A DNA stretch of 64,000 bases from Tous-C4FEB sp044356555 (GCA_044356555.1 JBIKWB010000015.1:61437-125436), one strand, 5' to 3'. Positions 47,495 through 57,024 are shown, numbered from the stretch's first letter. Notes: generated by a model from the sequence alone, not told the origin. Numbers and translations: made by a program.

Positions 47495-48613
47495 TTATTT
47501 TGGGCCGTCGGCCTCCTCCGAAGGCACGCCGGAAAACATGAGGCTGAGGAGGCGGTTGAGGCGCAGCGCGAAAAAAGCCCACGTGAGCGCGAGCACGATC
47601 CAGCACGCTTGGCCAAGGAGATAGTAGGTGCGGCGGATCTTGAATTTGCTCCAATCGTATTCGTTCAGGAGCCCGTTCATGTCGCCGTTTTGATCGTCTT
47701 CGCCCCCGATCATCGAGCCGAAGGGGATCTCCTCGATCCCGCGGTAGACGTCGACCCAGCGCAGCCAAGTAGAGAGCAGGGTAAAGGCACCCAGGAAGAA
47801 AAAAAGATAGCGGCACCACTCCCAGCGGAATTTCTCCGGCAGGCGCACGTAGAACGACATCATAAAAAGCGTGCTGATGATGAACTCGCCGCCCAGCCCG
47901 CCAAATGCTCCATACCAGAACTCCTGCCGGTGGTCGGGCATCCGCCACGTCATGATGTGTTGCAACGCGGCGAACGCCACGGCGGCGATGATGGCCCAGA
48001 TTTTTCGCTCTTTGATGCCGGCCACGAGGAGAAGGCCGAAGAGCGAGAGCAGACCCCAATGCACGAAGGGCGAATACTCGGGGGTGATCAGGGTGAAACC
48101 GATGGGCAGCGGCAAAGCATGTTTCCCCGAAAACCAGGCCGGCACGGCGTGACCCAATTCGTGAATCCAGATGTGAAACGCGGTCAGGAAAAATGCGAAC
48201 GGGCTTTGGCTCACCAGCCAGGCCAACCCGAGCAGCAATGGCGGCACAAAGGTGTTCACCTTCCAGTTATCGAAGGACAGGAGCGCGGGCGGTTCGGGTT
48301 CCTCGAACCCGGCGCCGAGCGGTGCGACCTTGGCGGCATCGGCGACCGCCTGGCGGGTGGAAGAGCCGGGCGTGAAACCGGGGGCGCGGGCGGGTTCTGT
48401 TTTCCGGTTGGTCAGTGCGCCCAAGGCGGCGAACGCGGCGCGGAGTTCTTCGTGTTCGGCCTCAAGTTCGCGGCGACGTCCGGAGCCGGCGGCGTTTTTG
48501 TCCCGGATGATTTTCAGGTTCCGGTTCATGAACGCGCGTTCGAGGTCGGAGCGCGAGACGCCGGGTTTCACGCCGAGTATTCTCCGGCAGCGTGCGAGGT
48601 CAGGCTCGTTCAT
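47495..48613 (-). CDS. M50-type membrane metalloprotease with J-like N-terminus
   Basis: 372 residues. Residues about 5-65 look like a J-domain (CRRILGVKPGVSRSDLERAF, then a charged helix) but lack the HPD tripeptide. Residues 70-115 are a linker. From 120 on there are several TM segments with HIWIHELGHAVPAWFSG, the HExxH zinc motif of site-2 proteases (His151, Glu152, His155). No PDZ domain is seen. Possibly a site-2-like protease whose J-like module recruits substrate; an inactive chaperone-type role is also possible. Confidence 0.7.
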   Translation of the reverse strand: MNEPDLARCRRILGVKPGVSRSDLERAFMNRNLKIIRDKNAAGSGRRRELEAEHEELRAAFAALGALTNRKTEPARAPGFTPGSSTRQAVADAAKVAPLGAGFEEPEPPALLSFDNWKVNTFVPPLLLGLAWLVSQSPFAFFLTAFHIWIHELGHAVPAWFSGKHALPLPIGFTLITPEYSPFVHWGLLSLFGLLLVAGIKERKIWAIIAAVAFAALQHIMTWRMPDHRQEFWYGAFGGLGGEFIISTLFMMSFYVRLPEKFRWEWCRYLFFFLGAFTLLSTWLRWVDVYRGIEEIPFGSMIGGEDDQNGDMNGLLNEYDWSKFKIRRTYYLLGQACWIVLALTWAFFALRLNRLLSLMFSGVPSEEADGPK

Positions 48614-48622
48614 CGCGCCGAA

Positions 48623-48865
48623 TCAGGTTGCGCCCACGTAGGCGAAGCGCGGTGTCTCGGTGCCGTCGGGCAGCGTGACGGTGGAGGTGAACATCGCTTG
48701 CGGGCGCACCCAGGTGCTGAAGTCGCCGTAGAGGAGTTTGTAGACGACGAGGAGTTCCTCGGTCTCGGAGTGACGGGCGAGTGAAATAACTTGGTAGTCC
48801 TTCCCTTTGTAGTGGCGGTAGCGGCCGGGGCGGGGCTCGGCGGGGATTGGGGTGGAGGAGCTCAT
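48623..48865 (-). CDS. DUF1653 domain protein
   Basis: 80 residues: PRPGRYRHYKGKDYQVISLARHSETEE (cited in part), LVVYKLLYGDFSTWVRPQAMF, the full DUF1653 pattern. A small cytosolic beta-barrel of unknown function found across bacteria. 9 bp upstream of the M50-type gene on the same strand, so the two are probably co-transcribed. Confidence 0.85.
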   Translation of the reverse strand: MSSSTPIPAEPRPGRYRHYKGKDYQVISLARHSETEELLVVYKLLYGDFSTWVRPQAMFTSTVTLPDGTETPRFAYVGAT

Positions 48866-49258
48866 GGGGACTTTGGTTGGAGACGAGAACCCCGCAGCGC
48901 GTCGCGGGCGGAATCACCGTCCGTAAATGGAGCGTTGGCAGATTTCACCCCGGTGAATTTACCAAAAAAACCGGATTTGGTTTTTGGATCCGGGGGCCGG
49001 CGTTGAGTTGGGATCTTGGCTTTCATGCTGGAACTGCACGCCGTGAAGGGAGCAGCGCAAGGGTGGAGTGAGACCAAACAGGTTGTTCGACGTATTCAGT
49101 GGGGCGCGACGGCAAAACGCCGGCAATGAGCAGGCTCAAAATCTCACGGGCAGCGATGACAAGGCCGCAAACGCACGCAGAGGCCGTCGCATCTACAGAA
49201 CGTGGCTCAGAATCGAGGTGGTGACTTCGAAGAAACGGACGACGGCGGAGACGCCGCC
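48866..49258. other. Intergenic region upstream of DUF1653
   Basis: About 390 bp. It holds the inverted repeat TTCACC-CC-GGTGAA at 48944-48957, part of a possible fourth copy of the intergenic element, and a GC-rich stretch near 48890-48912. No open frame with a recognisable domain. Confidence 0.5.
48922..48960 (-). promoter_or_regulatory. Candidate copy of the conserved intergenic element (site D)
   Basis: Read on the minus strand: TTCACCGGGGTGAAATC, then GCCAACGC, then TTTACGGAC. Site A on its minus strand has GGGTGAA, CCAACGC and TTTGCGGAC in the same order and close spacing. About 60-95 bp upstream of DUF1653. Confidence 0.35.
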
Positions 49259-51292
49259 CTACTTGGCTTCGACGCGGAGGATGCCCTTCATCAGGGCGGC
49301 GTGACCGGGGAAGCTGCAGATGTAGTCGTAGTCGCCCGGGGTGGTCGGCGCGATGAAGTAGATCGTGTCGCTGGTCTCGGGTTGGACGACGCTCGTGTGA
49401 AAAAGCACGTCGGCGGAATCGGGTACATAGCTTTTGGCGGCACCTTCGATGCCGAGGGCAAGCGCGGCGGCACCCACGTCCTGGCCTTTGCCGGGGGCGC
49501 AGAGGACGAAGTTATGCAGCATGTCGTCGGTGTTTTTGAAGATGAAGCGAATGCGGGCGCCGGCTTTGACGGTGAGCAAGGCCTGGTCGAACTTCAGGCC
49601 GGGCCGGGTGCCGAGTAGGAACTGTTGGTCGCCTTCGCTGTTGGGCCAATCGGTGGGCTGTTTGATCGGGTGTTTGGCGGTGTGGCCGAGGGTGACGGCG
49701 GAAACGGCGGCGCAAATTTCGGCGGCGTTGGGCTCGATGGGAATGATGCGGTCGCCGGGAGCGAACCGGTTGAGCGTGTAATACGCGACCGGGTGGAGCA
49801 CGGCGTCGCCCCCGGTGGCGGCGCGCACGCCGTTGACCTTGATCTCGTGAATGTAGCCCTCGCGCAGGCAGACGGCGGCGAGGCGCACGCTGAGACCGTC
49901 GGGTGCGACGACCACTTTGCGCACGGGGCACGCGAGGCGGTCAATCGGCGCGGCGCCATAAGCGGCGTGATAGTTGTAGGTGAAACCGGCGATGCTGTAG
50001 CTCGCGGGATTCCCGGCGGTCGCGCGGTCGACGGGCGCGGTGAATGTGAGCAGAAAACCGTCGGGCTGGGCTTTGACTTCTTTGATCTCGAACGGGGTCG
50101 CGCCGGTCCACGTCACGCGCTCGATGCCGTATTGTTTCGGGCCGACGGAGCCCCAGCCGCGGGCGGTTTCGCCGACAAACATCGTGGCGTTCTCGCCGAA
50201 TTCCATGCGCAGAATGCCGCTGTCGAAACCCTCGCGGAAGGCGTAGGCGGCGCCCTGCCAGATGCCCTGCACCTGCTCGAGGGAGACGCGCATGAGTTTG
50301 CTCTGGCCCTGGTCGCCGACGAAGAACTGGCCGGCGAACGGCCCGAATTTCCCGCCGGTGCGATCTTCGATTATGGCGGAGTTGGAGATGCCGTGCACGG
50401 CGTGCGGCAACCAGACGGCGGGCGCTTTCAAGCCGGGGAGTTTCTTGGCGACGACGTGCATGGGTTGCTCGAAGTCGGAGATTTGCTCGGGGCGAACCGA
50501 CACGGTTGATCCGGGCAGTTTGGACCAAGTGAGGCCGGCGGGATGGCCGATGAAGTCGCCGGATTCGATGTGGGTGATTTTGCCGGAGCCGACCCACTCG
50601 CCCTGATTGTCGGTGGTGAACCAAGCACCTTGGGAACTGACGGCCAAGCCGGCGGGTGACCGCAGTCCGGCGGCTATGGGCGTGAGCTGACCGTCGGGCG
50701 TGATCTCGACCATCCAGCCGCGCCAAGGCACGGGGGCTTGGGTGGCGCCGCCGAAGGCGACGTTGAGGGTGACGCGGAGATTGCCGTTGGGCCCGAGCAC
50801 GGGGCCGAAGGCGTATTCGTGGTAGCTGCCGGAGATGGGGAATTTCGCGACGGTTTCAAACACGTCGGCGCGCCCGTCACCGTCGGTATCGGCGAGGCGG
50901 GTGAGCTCTTGGCGCTGGGCGACGTAGAAGCCGCCCTTCGGTGCCGCGACAATTCCGAGCGGTTCGTGGAGGCCTTCGGCGAAAAGGGTGTAGCGCGGCT
51001 TGGGGTCGGCGTCGTAGGCGCCGTCGATCCACCAGACTTCGCCGCGGCGGGTGGTAACGAGCAGGCGAGCCGGCGCCACAGCGACGATACCGCTGACCTC
51101 GAGCACGATGGCGTCGGGCACGGGGAGCGGGGTGCGTTGCCAATAACGACTTTCGGCAGCAGTGAGCACGTCGGAAGGCTTGATGAAGCGTTCGGCGGCG
51201 GAGGGGTTGTTGGTCTGCGCGAACGCGAAGAACGGAACGGCGAAGCCGGCGAGAACCGAGAACGTGAGCGGGAGTGAAAAAAGGCGCTTCAT
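49259..51292 (-). CDS. Beta-propeller protein fused to a blue-copper domain
   Basis: 677 residues from the ATG at 51292, directly before the signal peptide (MKRLFSLPLTFSVLAGF). The N-terminal part (about 35-500) resembles PVC-type quinoprotein/sorbosone dehydrogenase propellers (DTDGDGRADVFETVAKF, GPVLGPNGNLRVTLN, GHPAGLTWSKLPGS). The last roughly 110 residues are a cupredoxin with azurin-like ligand spacing: His in DMLHNFVLCAPG, then Cys659, His664 and Met668 in YICSFPGHAALMKG. Likely oxidises a substrate and passes electrons to its own copper centre. 8 bp downstream of the DUF1080 gene. Confidence 0.8.
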   Translation of the reverse strand: MKRLFSLPLTFSVLAGFAVPFFAFAQTNNPSAAERFIKPSDVLTAAESRYWQRTPLPVPDAIVLEVSGIVAVAPARLLVTTRRGEVWWIDGAYDADPKPRYTLFAEGLHEPLGIVAAPKGGFYVAQRQELTRLADTDGDGRADVFETVAKFPISGSYHEYAFGPVLGPNGNLRVTLNVAFGGATQAPVPWRGWMVEITPDGQLTPIAAGLRSPAGLAVSSQGAWFTTDNQGEWVGSGKITHIESGDFIGHPAGLTWSKLPGSTVSVRPEQISDFEQPMHVVAKKLPGLKAPAVWLPHAVHGISNSAIIEDRTGGKFGPFAGQFFVGDQGQSKLMRVSLEQVQGIWQGAAYAFREGFDSGILRMEFGENATMFVGETARGWGSVGPKQYGIERVTWTGATPFEIKEVKAQPDGFLLTFTAPVDRATAGNPASYSIAGFTYNYHAAYGAAPIDRLACPVRKVVVAPDGLSVRLAAVCLREGYIHEIKVNGVRAATGGDAVLHPVAYYTLNRFAPGDRIIPIEPNAAEICAAVSAVTLGHTAKHPIKQPTDWPNSEGDQQFLLGTRPGLKFDQALLTVKAGARIRFIFKNTDDMLHNFVLCAPGKGQDVGAAALALGIEGAAKSYVPDSADVLFHTSVVQPETSDTIYFIAPTTPGDYDYICSFPGHAALMKGILRVEAK

Positions 51293-51300
51293 GGGGAAAA

Positions 51301-53127
51301 TTACCAAACGAGCGAATACGTGAGGGTGCGGTCGACCTTGCCGCCGGAGAGGGGGATGGTGAGTTGCTGGCGGCCTTGGCGTGTGCGGACGGTGGGTTTC
51401 AGGACGCTGTCCTTCGGCAGATCGAGGTAGTAGGCGCGGTCGCCGACGATCCAGCCGCGGCCGTCGGGTTGCGGGGTGATGGTCGCGGCCTCGGCGAGAA
51501 GCACATGCGTTTCCCAAGAGGTGTTGCGACCGACGAGAGTGAGGGTGCGGGTGAGGCTGCGGCCGTCGGCGGCGGGAGTAATCCGATCGCGGATGGAGAG
51601 ATCGCCGAGTTTGCTGAGAAACGTCGGCGAGCCGTCGGCCGCGAGCGTGTAGCCTTGGGACGACCAGAGCGCATCGGGAGCGTCGGGCCAATCGTAGGCG
51701 GAGCGTTCGAGGAGGGCGACGGTGGGTTTGGCGTTGAGGGTAAGAGCGGGGCCGGCGGGTTCGGCGAGTTGGGGTTCGCCGCGCCCTTCCCACATGTCGA
51801 CGGTGTCGAGGAAGGCGCCGCGCCAGGCGCGGAGAAGGGTGCCGGCCTCGAGGTCGTAGGCGTAGTGCGCGCCGCCGGGGGAGCCGACACTAAGGGCGTA
51901 GAGGCGCTTTTTGGGCTCGAAGGGAACGAAGCCGCGTTGAAGGCGCGGGCGGTCGGTGGGTTCGATGAGCAGAGTTTTTTTGACCGGTGCTTTGGCGACG
52001 GGGTCAACGTAGGTGAGTGACTGCGGCGCGAGACTGACCCCGCGGACGCCGATCTTGAGCGACGGGCGGCCGCTGCGGGCTTGGCGGTAGTCGAGTTGGA
52101 ACGGGTGGTCGCCGGCCGGCAACGTGAGGGTGCGGCCGTCGCCGCCCAGCTCGAGCGGGGCGACCGCGGTCTCGCCGGCGATGAGGAGGCGGGCGGGGTT
52201 GCGGGTCTCGGTGGTGAACGTGTAGGTGTCGGCGCGGGCGAGGCGGATCGTGCCCTTGATGACGAGGGCGGACTTGCCGGATTTCTCCATGGGCAGAAGG
52301 CTGAGGGCGTCCAAGGTACCGGTCGCCGTCGGCGGCGTGGAGTAATCGCCGAGGCCATTTTTTTCACCGGTGCGGAGTTCATAGGTGAGGCCGGAGGTGG
52401 TGACGGGCGGAGTGTCGAAACGGAGGGCGGAGAGGCGGCGGATCGCGATCGGGCCGTGGTCGCCCTGAATCATGATGGGGCCGCGGGCGGCCTCGGGGCC
52501 GTTTTCGAACAGCGCGCTGCGGGTCGGGCCGGTGACCTCGACGTTTTCGTGGATCAGAAAATCGTTGAGGAGGACCCGGACGAACTTGGCGTTGGCGATT
52601 TTTTTGCCGTCGGCGTCGAAGCGCGGGGCGCGAAATTCTACCCGAAGATTTTGCCAAAGGCCGGGCGCGCGGGAGGCGTTGGCGCGGGGCGCGAAGCCGT
52701 CGTAGCTCTCCTTGCCCTTGCCGCGGGCGGCGTCCCAGCGGTGATAGATGGCGCCGCAGTCGATGTCTTGCGGGACTTTTTTCCCCCAGCTGTCGAAGAG
52801 CTGAATCTCGTAGCGGCCCATGAGGTAAATGCCGGAGTTGGAGCCGGGGGTGAGCAGGAAATCGAGCTCGAGTTCGAGATCGCCATGGTCCCAGGCGGTG
52901 ACGAGGTGGGCGCGGTTTTCCTTGGTGGTATTGTTGACGAGGATGCCGTCGCCCGGGAGGCCGATGAGTTTCTTTTCGATGCGCGGATCGCCGCCGAGGC
53001 CGGATGCGACCTGCCAATTTGCGCCGAGCGGTTTGAAATCGTCGGCGACCGAAGGCCGCGGCGTTTGGGCCGGGAGACTGCAAGCGAGGATGAGGCCGGC
53101 GACCAGGCTGAGGGATGAAATCTTCAT
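51301..53127 (-). CDS. DUF1080 protein with PA14-like second domain
   Basis: 608 residues with signal peptide (about 1-20). Residues 30-235 are a DUF1080 concanavalin-like domain (ELELDFLLTPGSNSGIYLMG, YEIQLFDSWG, CGAIYHRWDA, PGLWQNLRVEF), now called 3-keto-disaccharide hydrolase in some members. Residues 250-380 look PA14-like (RLARADTYTFTTETRNPARL). The rest has no clear domain. Common in PVC-group glycan loci, often beside propeller dehydrogenases as here, where the two genes are 8 bp apart. Confidence 0.8.
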   Translation of the reverse strand: MKISSLSLVAGLILACSLPAQTPRPSVADDFKPLGANWQVASGLGGDPRIEKKLIGLPGDGILVNNTTKENRAHLVTAWDHGDLELELDFLLTPGSNSGIYLMGRYEIQLFDSWGKKVPQDIDCGAIYHRWDAARGKGKESYDGFAPRANASRAPGLWQNLRVEFRAPRFDADGKKIANAKFVRVLLNDFLIHENVEVTGPTRSALFENGPEAARGPIMIQGDHGPIAIRRLSALRFDTPPVTTSGLTYELRTGEKNGLGDYSTPPTATGTLDALSLLPMEKSGKSALVIKGTIRLARADTYTFTTETRNPARLLIAGETAVAPLELGGDGRTLTLPAGDHPFQLDYRQARSGRPSLKIGVRGVSLAPQSLTYVDPVAKAPVKKTLLIEPTDRPRLQRGFVPFEPKKRLYALSVGSPGGAHYAYDLEAGTLLRAWRGAFLDTVDMWEGRGEPQLAEPAGPALTLNAKPTVALLERSAYDWPDAPDALWSSQGYTLAADGSPTFLSKLGDLSIRDRITPAADGRSLTRTLTLVGRNTSWETHVLLAEAATITPQPDGRGWIVGDRAYYLDLPKDSVLKPTVRTRQGRQQLTIPLSGGKVDRTLTYSLVW

Positions 53128-53219
53128 GGGGAAAAGGGAATAGACGAGGGGAGCGAAGCGACGCCGCCGGGCAAACCTTTACCCGGCCACGTCTAGATTA
53201 AAACAGAACGGTCGGGGGA

Positions 53220-54320
53220 CTACTTTAGCGTCGCGTCGAAAAGCCGGTAGGCGGTCTCGCGTTGGGCGTCGGGGAAGTCGTGCTCGCTGTCCGGGTGGGC
53301 AACGGTGAGCCGGCCCGCGGCGTTGAACAGCGCGTAAACGTCGAGCGCGGCAGCGACGACGCGGTCGACGGAGGACCACTGGAAATTGGAGTCGCGGAGC
53401 GGAGCGCTGACAAAGACGGGGCGGGGGGCGAGGGCGCCGAGGATCTCGTGGAAGTCGAACGGGATGTCGGCGAGGCGGCCGGCGTAGTTGAGCAGGCGCG
53501 GCATGTAGCGCTCTTGGCACCAGCCCTTCTCGGGCGCCCAGACGGCGGGTTTCCCGCCATAGTAATCGAGGTAGGAATCGAAGCCGCAGCTGGAAACGAT
53601 GGCGGAGAGGCGCGGTTCGAAGACGGCGGTGTAAAGGGCGTTGTGGCCGCCGAGCGAGTGCCCGATGGCGCCGAAGCCGGCGGAGGTTTTCACAAACGGA
53701 AGCGACTCCAGCAGATCGAGGGCGCGGGTGTTGTCCCAGATGGCTTTCATGGTGCCACTGGCGTAGCCGAGGCCCTTGAGGTCGGGCGCGTAGTTGGCGA
53801 GATGCGGGTAGGCGGGGGCAATCGCGACGTAGCCGCGCGCGGCGAGTTCGCTGGCGTATTGGCGGTTGGGTTTTCCGCCGAGACCGACGACGACACCGGC
53901 GCCGGCGGTTTGGTCGGTGGGGTGGAGGCAGAGGACGGCGGGAAACGTGTGGGCGGTGGCGGCGCCGGCGACGAGCGCGGCCTTCGGGATACAGAGGAAG
54001 GCGGGAGTCCGGCTGCCGGGTTCGGATTGGTAGGTGATGCGGCGGATGACGTAGGTGCCGCGATCAATTTCCTCTTCGACGCGCACGTCGAGCGCCACGC
54101 GTTTGGCCGAGGTGGCACCGGGAAAAGAACCCATCACGGTTTCCATGCCGCGAACGATCTCCGCGCGGCGCTGCGGCCAATCGGCCGGAGTGCGCACGGG
54201 GGCGACAGCACCGTCGGCGTCATGGCGCAGGAGCAGATTCTCACGCGGGAGGCGCGAGGGGGCGGCGGTGAGCGTTGAGGCGACGACTAAGAGCAGGGTT
54301 AGGAGCGCGAAACGGGGCAT
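53220..54320 (-). CDS. Secreted alpha/beta hydrolase
   Basis: 366 residues, signal peptide 1-20. Dienelactone-hydrolase/acetyl-xylan-esterase-like fold: AVLCLHPTDQTAGAG (oxyanion region), nucleophile elbow GHSLGG with Ser222, and C-terminal HPDSEHDFPD carrying the catalytic His. Probably hydrolyses an ester on a plant or algal glycan. The start at 54320 is chosen because it immediately precedes the signal peptide. Confidence 0.82.
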   Translation of the reverse strand: MPRFALLTLLLVVASTLTAAPSRLPRENLLLRHDADGAVAPVRTPADWPQRRAEIVRGMETVMGSFPGATSAKRVALDVRVEEEIDRGTYVIRRITYQSEPGSRTPAFLCIPKAALVAGAATAHTFPAVLCLHPTDQTAGAGVVVGLGGKPNRQYASELAARGYVAIAPAYPHLANYAPDLKGLGYASGTMKAIWDNTRALDLLESLPFVKTSAGFGAIGHSLGGHNALYTAVFEPRLSAIVSSCGFDSYLDYYGGKPAVWAPEKGWCQERYMPRLLNYAGRLADIPFDFHEILGALAPRPVFVSAPLRDSNFQWSSVDRVVAAALDVYALFNAAGRLTVAHPDSEHDFPDAQRETAYRLFDATLK

Positions 54321-54384
54321 GACGAAGCCTCGCGCAGACCGAGGCCTGTTTCCAAGTTCCAATCGTGGCGCCGGGCGCGACTCC

Positions 54385-56016
54385 TTACAGGGCTTTCCCG
54401 TCCGCCTTCGTGCCGCAGACGCAGACTTCGAGGCCGAGTTCGGCGGCGAGGGCGGCTTTGGCGTAGAGGGCGAGGTCGGCTTCCTTGGCGCTGTGCGCGT
54501 AGGCGACTTGGATGTGGTTGGCCTTGTGGCGGGCCATCATCTGGTCGCGCGAAACGCCGTAGGTGACGGCGTGCATGATCGGCCATTGGACGGTGGTCTC
54601 TTTCCAGCGGCGCTCGGTCTCGGCCTGCGGGAGCGTGATGACCTTGGCGCGGCCCAAATCCATCTTGAGTTTGCCGCCCTCGACGAAAATGCGGCTCCAC
54701 ACGATCTCGCCGGGCTTGGCGATGCCGCGCACGGTGCCGCCGCCGAGGCGGAAATACATCAGAGGCTGGCGGAGGGAGTCGGTGCCTTTGTAGCCGCCGA
54801 TGTGATGCGCGGGCGGGGCGCTGCCGGAGATGAGGAAAACCCAAACATACTCGGTGGTGGTGCCGCTGGCGTCGGTGGCGCCCCAACGCAGATCGTGCAG
54901 CGTGTTTTCGACCGGCTGGCCGAGGGCGGCGTGGACGCGGTTCGTGAAGAGCCCATCGAGGCCGGCGCATTCGTCGACCTCGTTGAAGTGCGTGAGCGGT
55001 TGGCCGGCGCGGATGACTTTGCCGGCCGCGTTCTTGACTGGCGGGCGGTCGGAGTTGTTGAGGATGCCCTCGACGAGATCGCTCGCGGGAAGAAGGTCCT
55101 TGAGGCCCTGTTGGTATTGGATACCGATGGACTCGCAGCCGAATTCGTCGGCGATGCGGAGGGCGGCGACGTAGGTTTTACACTGCCACAGCACCTGCGC
55201 CTCGGTGAGCTCGGTGGTCTCGTCGGTGCCGAGGTGAAACGTCATGCCCTTGGCCCGGAGCCAGTCGTAGACGGCGCGGGCTTCGGCGTCGGGAACCTGC
55301 GTCGCGCCGTAATAGAGCGCGGACTGGGAGAGACGCTCTTTGTAAACGCCGGTGGAGAAGAGGAGTTCGTCGGGGATGATGGCGTTATACATGCCCATGC
55401 AGCCCTCGTCGAAGATGCCCATGATCGATTTTTTGCGTCGGAGATCGTCGGCGATTTTTTTGGCGAGGGCGCGGGCCTTGGGCGGGACCGCGGCGCGGGC
55501 GAGCGGTTTGACGTGGGTGGTCCGATGTTTGGCAACTCCGGTGGTGAGCCACGATTTGAGTCCGGTGAGAAAATACTCGTCGGAGAAATCGTCGCTCCAG
55601 AGTGTGGAATACTTCACGCCTGCCTTGGTGAGTGAGCCGTTGAGATTCAACATGCCGACGAGGCCGGGCCAAGTGCCGGACCAATTGGCGACGGTGAGAA
55701 TCGGGGCGCGATGGGAGATGAGCCCGGCAAGCAGGTGATGGGAATACTGCCAGACCGCCTCGGCGACGATGAGCGGCGTCTCTGGGTCGAGCCCGGCGAA
55801 GACGGCCATGCCTTCTTTTTGCGAGCTGATGAAGCCATGTTTTTGCGCGGGCTTGTAGGCGTGGGCGCGGACGAGTTTGTAGCCGAGCGAGGCGACGGCG
55901 GCGGTGAGCTTTTCCTCCATGGCGCGTTGAGCGGGCCAGCAGACTTCGTTGGCGGAATTGCGCAGGTCGCCGTTGGCGACGAGGAGAACGGTTTTGATTT
56001 TTGAGGTTTTGGGCAT
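54385..56016 (-). CDS. L-fucose/L-arabinose isomerase family protein
   Basis: 543 residues from MPKTSKIKTVLLVANGDLRN; a longer frame upstream is not conserved-looking. MGIFDEGCMGMYNAIIPDEL carries the metal-binding acidic residue of fucose isomerases, and HLGTDETTELTEAQ and HFNEVDECAGLDG fit the C-terminal part. It would convert an aldose to a ketose, but family members act on various sugars. Divergent from an AraC regulator at 56103, which probably controls it. Confidence 0.75.
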   Translation of the reverse strand: MPKTSKIKTVLLVANGDLRNSANEVCWPAQRAMEEKLTAAVASLGYKLVRAHAYKPAQKHGFISSQKEGMAVFAGLDPETPLIVAEAVWQYSHHLLAGLISHRAPILTVANWSGTWPGLVGMLNLNGSLTKAGVKYSTLWSDDFSDEYFLTGLKSWLTTGVAKHRTTHVKPLARAAVPPKARALAKKIADDLRRKKSIMGIFDEGCMGMYNAIIPDELLFSTGVYKERLSQSALYYGATQVPDAEARAVYDWLRAKGMTFHLGTDETTELTEAQVLWQCKTYVAALRIADEFGCESIGIQYQQGLKDLLPASDLVEGILNNSDRPPVKNAAGKVIRAGQPLTHFNEVDECAGLDGLFTNRVHAALGQPVENTLHDLRWGATDASGTTTEYVWVFLISGSAPPAHHIGGYKGTDSLRQPLMYFRLGGGTVRGIAKPGEIVWSRIFVEGGKLKMDLGRAKVITLPQAETERRWKETTVQWPIMHAVTYGVSRDQMMARHKANHIQVAYAHSAKEADLALYAKAALAAELGLEVCVCGTKADGKAL

Positions 56017-56102
56017 GGGAGCAGAGGTGGTTAAAATTGAGACGCTAGAGAAAATCGGCGGAGGGCGAACGGAGATATTGCGCTCGAAACACACCTGAGG
56101 AA

Positions 56103-57005
56103 ATGGATAGATCCGGCATAGACATGGATAAAATTGGCCCCAATGAAGCGACGGCGCTGCTTTCCCGGCAAGTCACGGGCGGACGGTATTTTTTCCTTAA
56201 CCTCGCGCCCGGCAAGTCGCCGGGTCTGGCGTGGGTCATGGGTGGCCGCGAGCACTGCAACCCCGACTACGCGCTGGCGCGGAGGCATTTTCCGTTTCAC
56301 GGCCTGGAGTGTGTGGTGGCGGGCCGGGGGCGGGTGAAGCTCGATGGCCGGGAGCATGAACTGGGGGCGGGGTCGGTCTTCGCCTACGCGCCGGACACCC
56401 ACTGCGAACTGCGGGCGGAGCCAAGCGATCCGATGGTCAAATATTTCGTGGCTCTGGCCGGACGCGCGGTCGGGGCGAGGTTGAGTCGTTGCGGCGTCAC
56501 GCCGGGGACCGTGCGGCGGCTGGCGGTGCCGGCGGAGATCACGGGAGTGCTGGAGGATTTGGTCCGCGAAGGCCAACACGCAGGTCCGCTCACGGGCAGC
56601 ATTTGTTCGGCCCTGGGTGAACTTCTCTTGTTGAAGATCGAGGCGACCACCACGCAGGCATCGCCGACGGTCGAGCCGGCGCGGGCGGCGTTCTTGCGGT
56701 GCAAGGCGCTGATCGACGCGCACGCGGAACGGCTCGGTACGTTGGAGGAGATCGCGCGGCTCGCGGCGGTCGAAGGATCGAGCGTGTGCCGGTGGTTTCG
56801 CCGTTATCAAGGGACGAGCCCGTATCAGTATCTGCTGCGCCGAAAAATGACGATCGCGGCTGAGCATCTGATCGAGCACGGCGGGCTCATCAAAGAGGTC
56901 GCGGCGCGCGTGGGCTTTGATGACCCGTATCATTTTTCCCGGGCGTTCAAGGCGGTGCACGGGGTGGCGCCGCGGGCGTTATTAAATTATCGGCGGGTGG
57001 GCTGA
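56103..57005 (+). CDS. AraC-family transcriptional regulator
   Basis: 300 residues. N-terminal cupin sensor (FPFHGLECVVAGRGRVKLDG, AGSVFAYAPDTHCELRAE). The C-terminal double HTH is clear: LEEIARLAAVEGSSVCRWFRR and KEVAARVGFDDPYHFSRAFK. Divergent from the isomerase gene (87-bp spacer) and 19 bp upstream of the epimerase gene, so it likely activates one or both in response to a sugar. Met8 is an alternative start. Confidence 0.9.
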   Translation: MDRSGIDMDKIGPNEATALLSRQVTGGRYFFLNLAPGKSPGLAWVMGGREHCNPDYALARRHFPFHGLECVVAGRGRVKLDGREHELGAGSVFAYAPDTHCELRAEPSDPMVKYFVALAGRAVGARLSRCGVTPGTVRRLAVPAEITGVLEDLVREGQHAGPLTGSICSALGELLLLKIEATTTQASPTVEPARAAFLRCKALIDAHAERLGTLEEIARLAAVEGSSVCRWFRRYQGTSPYQYLLRRKMTIAAEHLIEHGGLIKEVAARVGFDDPYHFSRAFKAVHGVAPRALLNYRRVG

Positions 57006-57024
57006 GGTGCTCCAACTTCGGCGC

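Noticed and set aside
53160..53180. CCGGG/CCCGG hairpin considered as a terminator between the DUF1080 and hydrolase genes
   Set aside because: No T-tract on either strand next to the stem, and its location is promoter-proximal for the DUF1080 gene.
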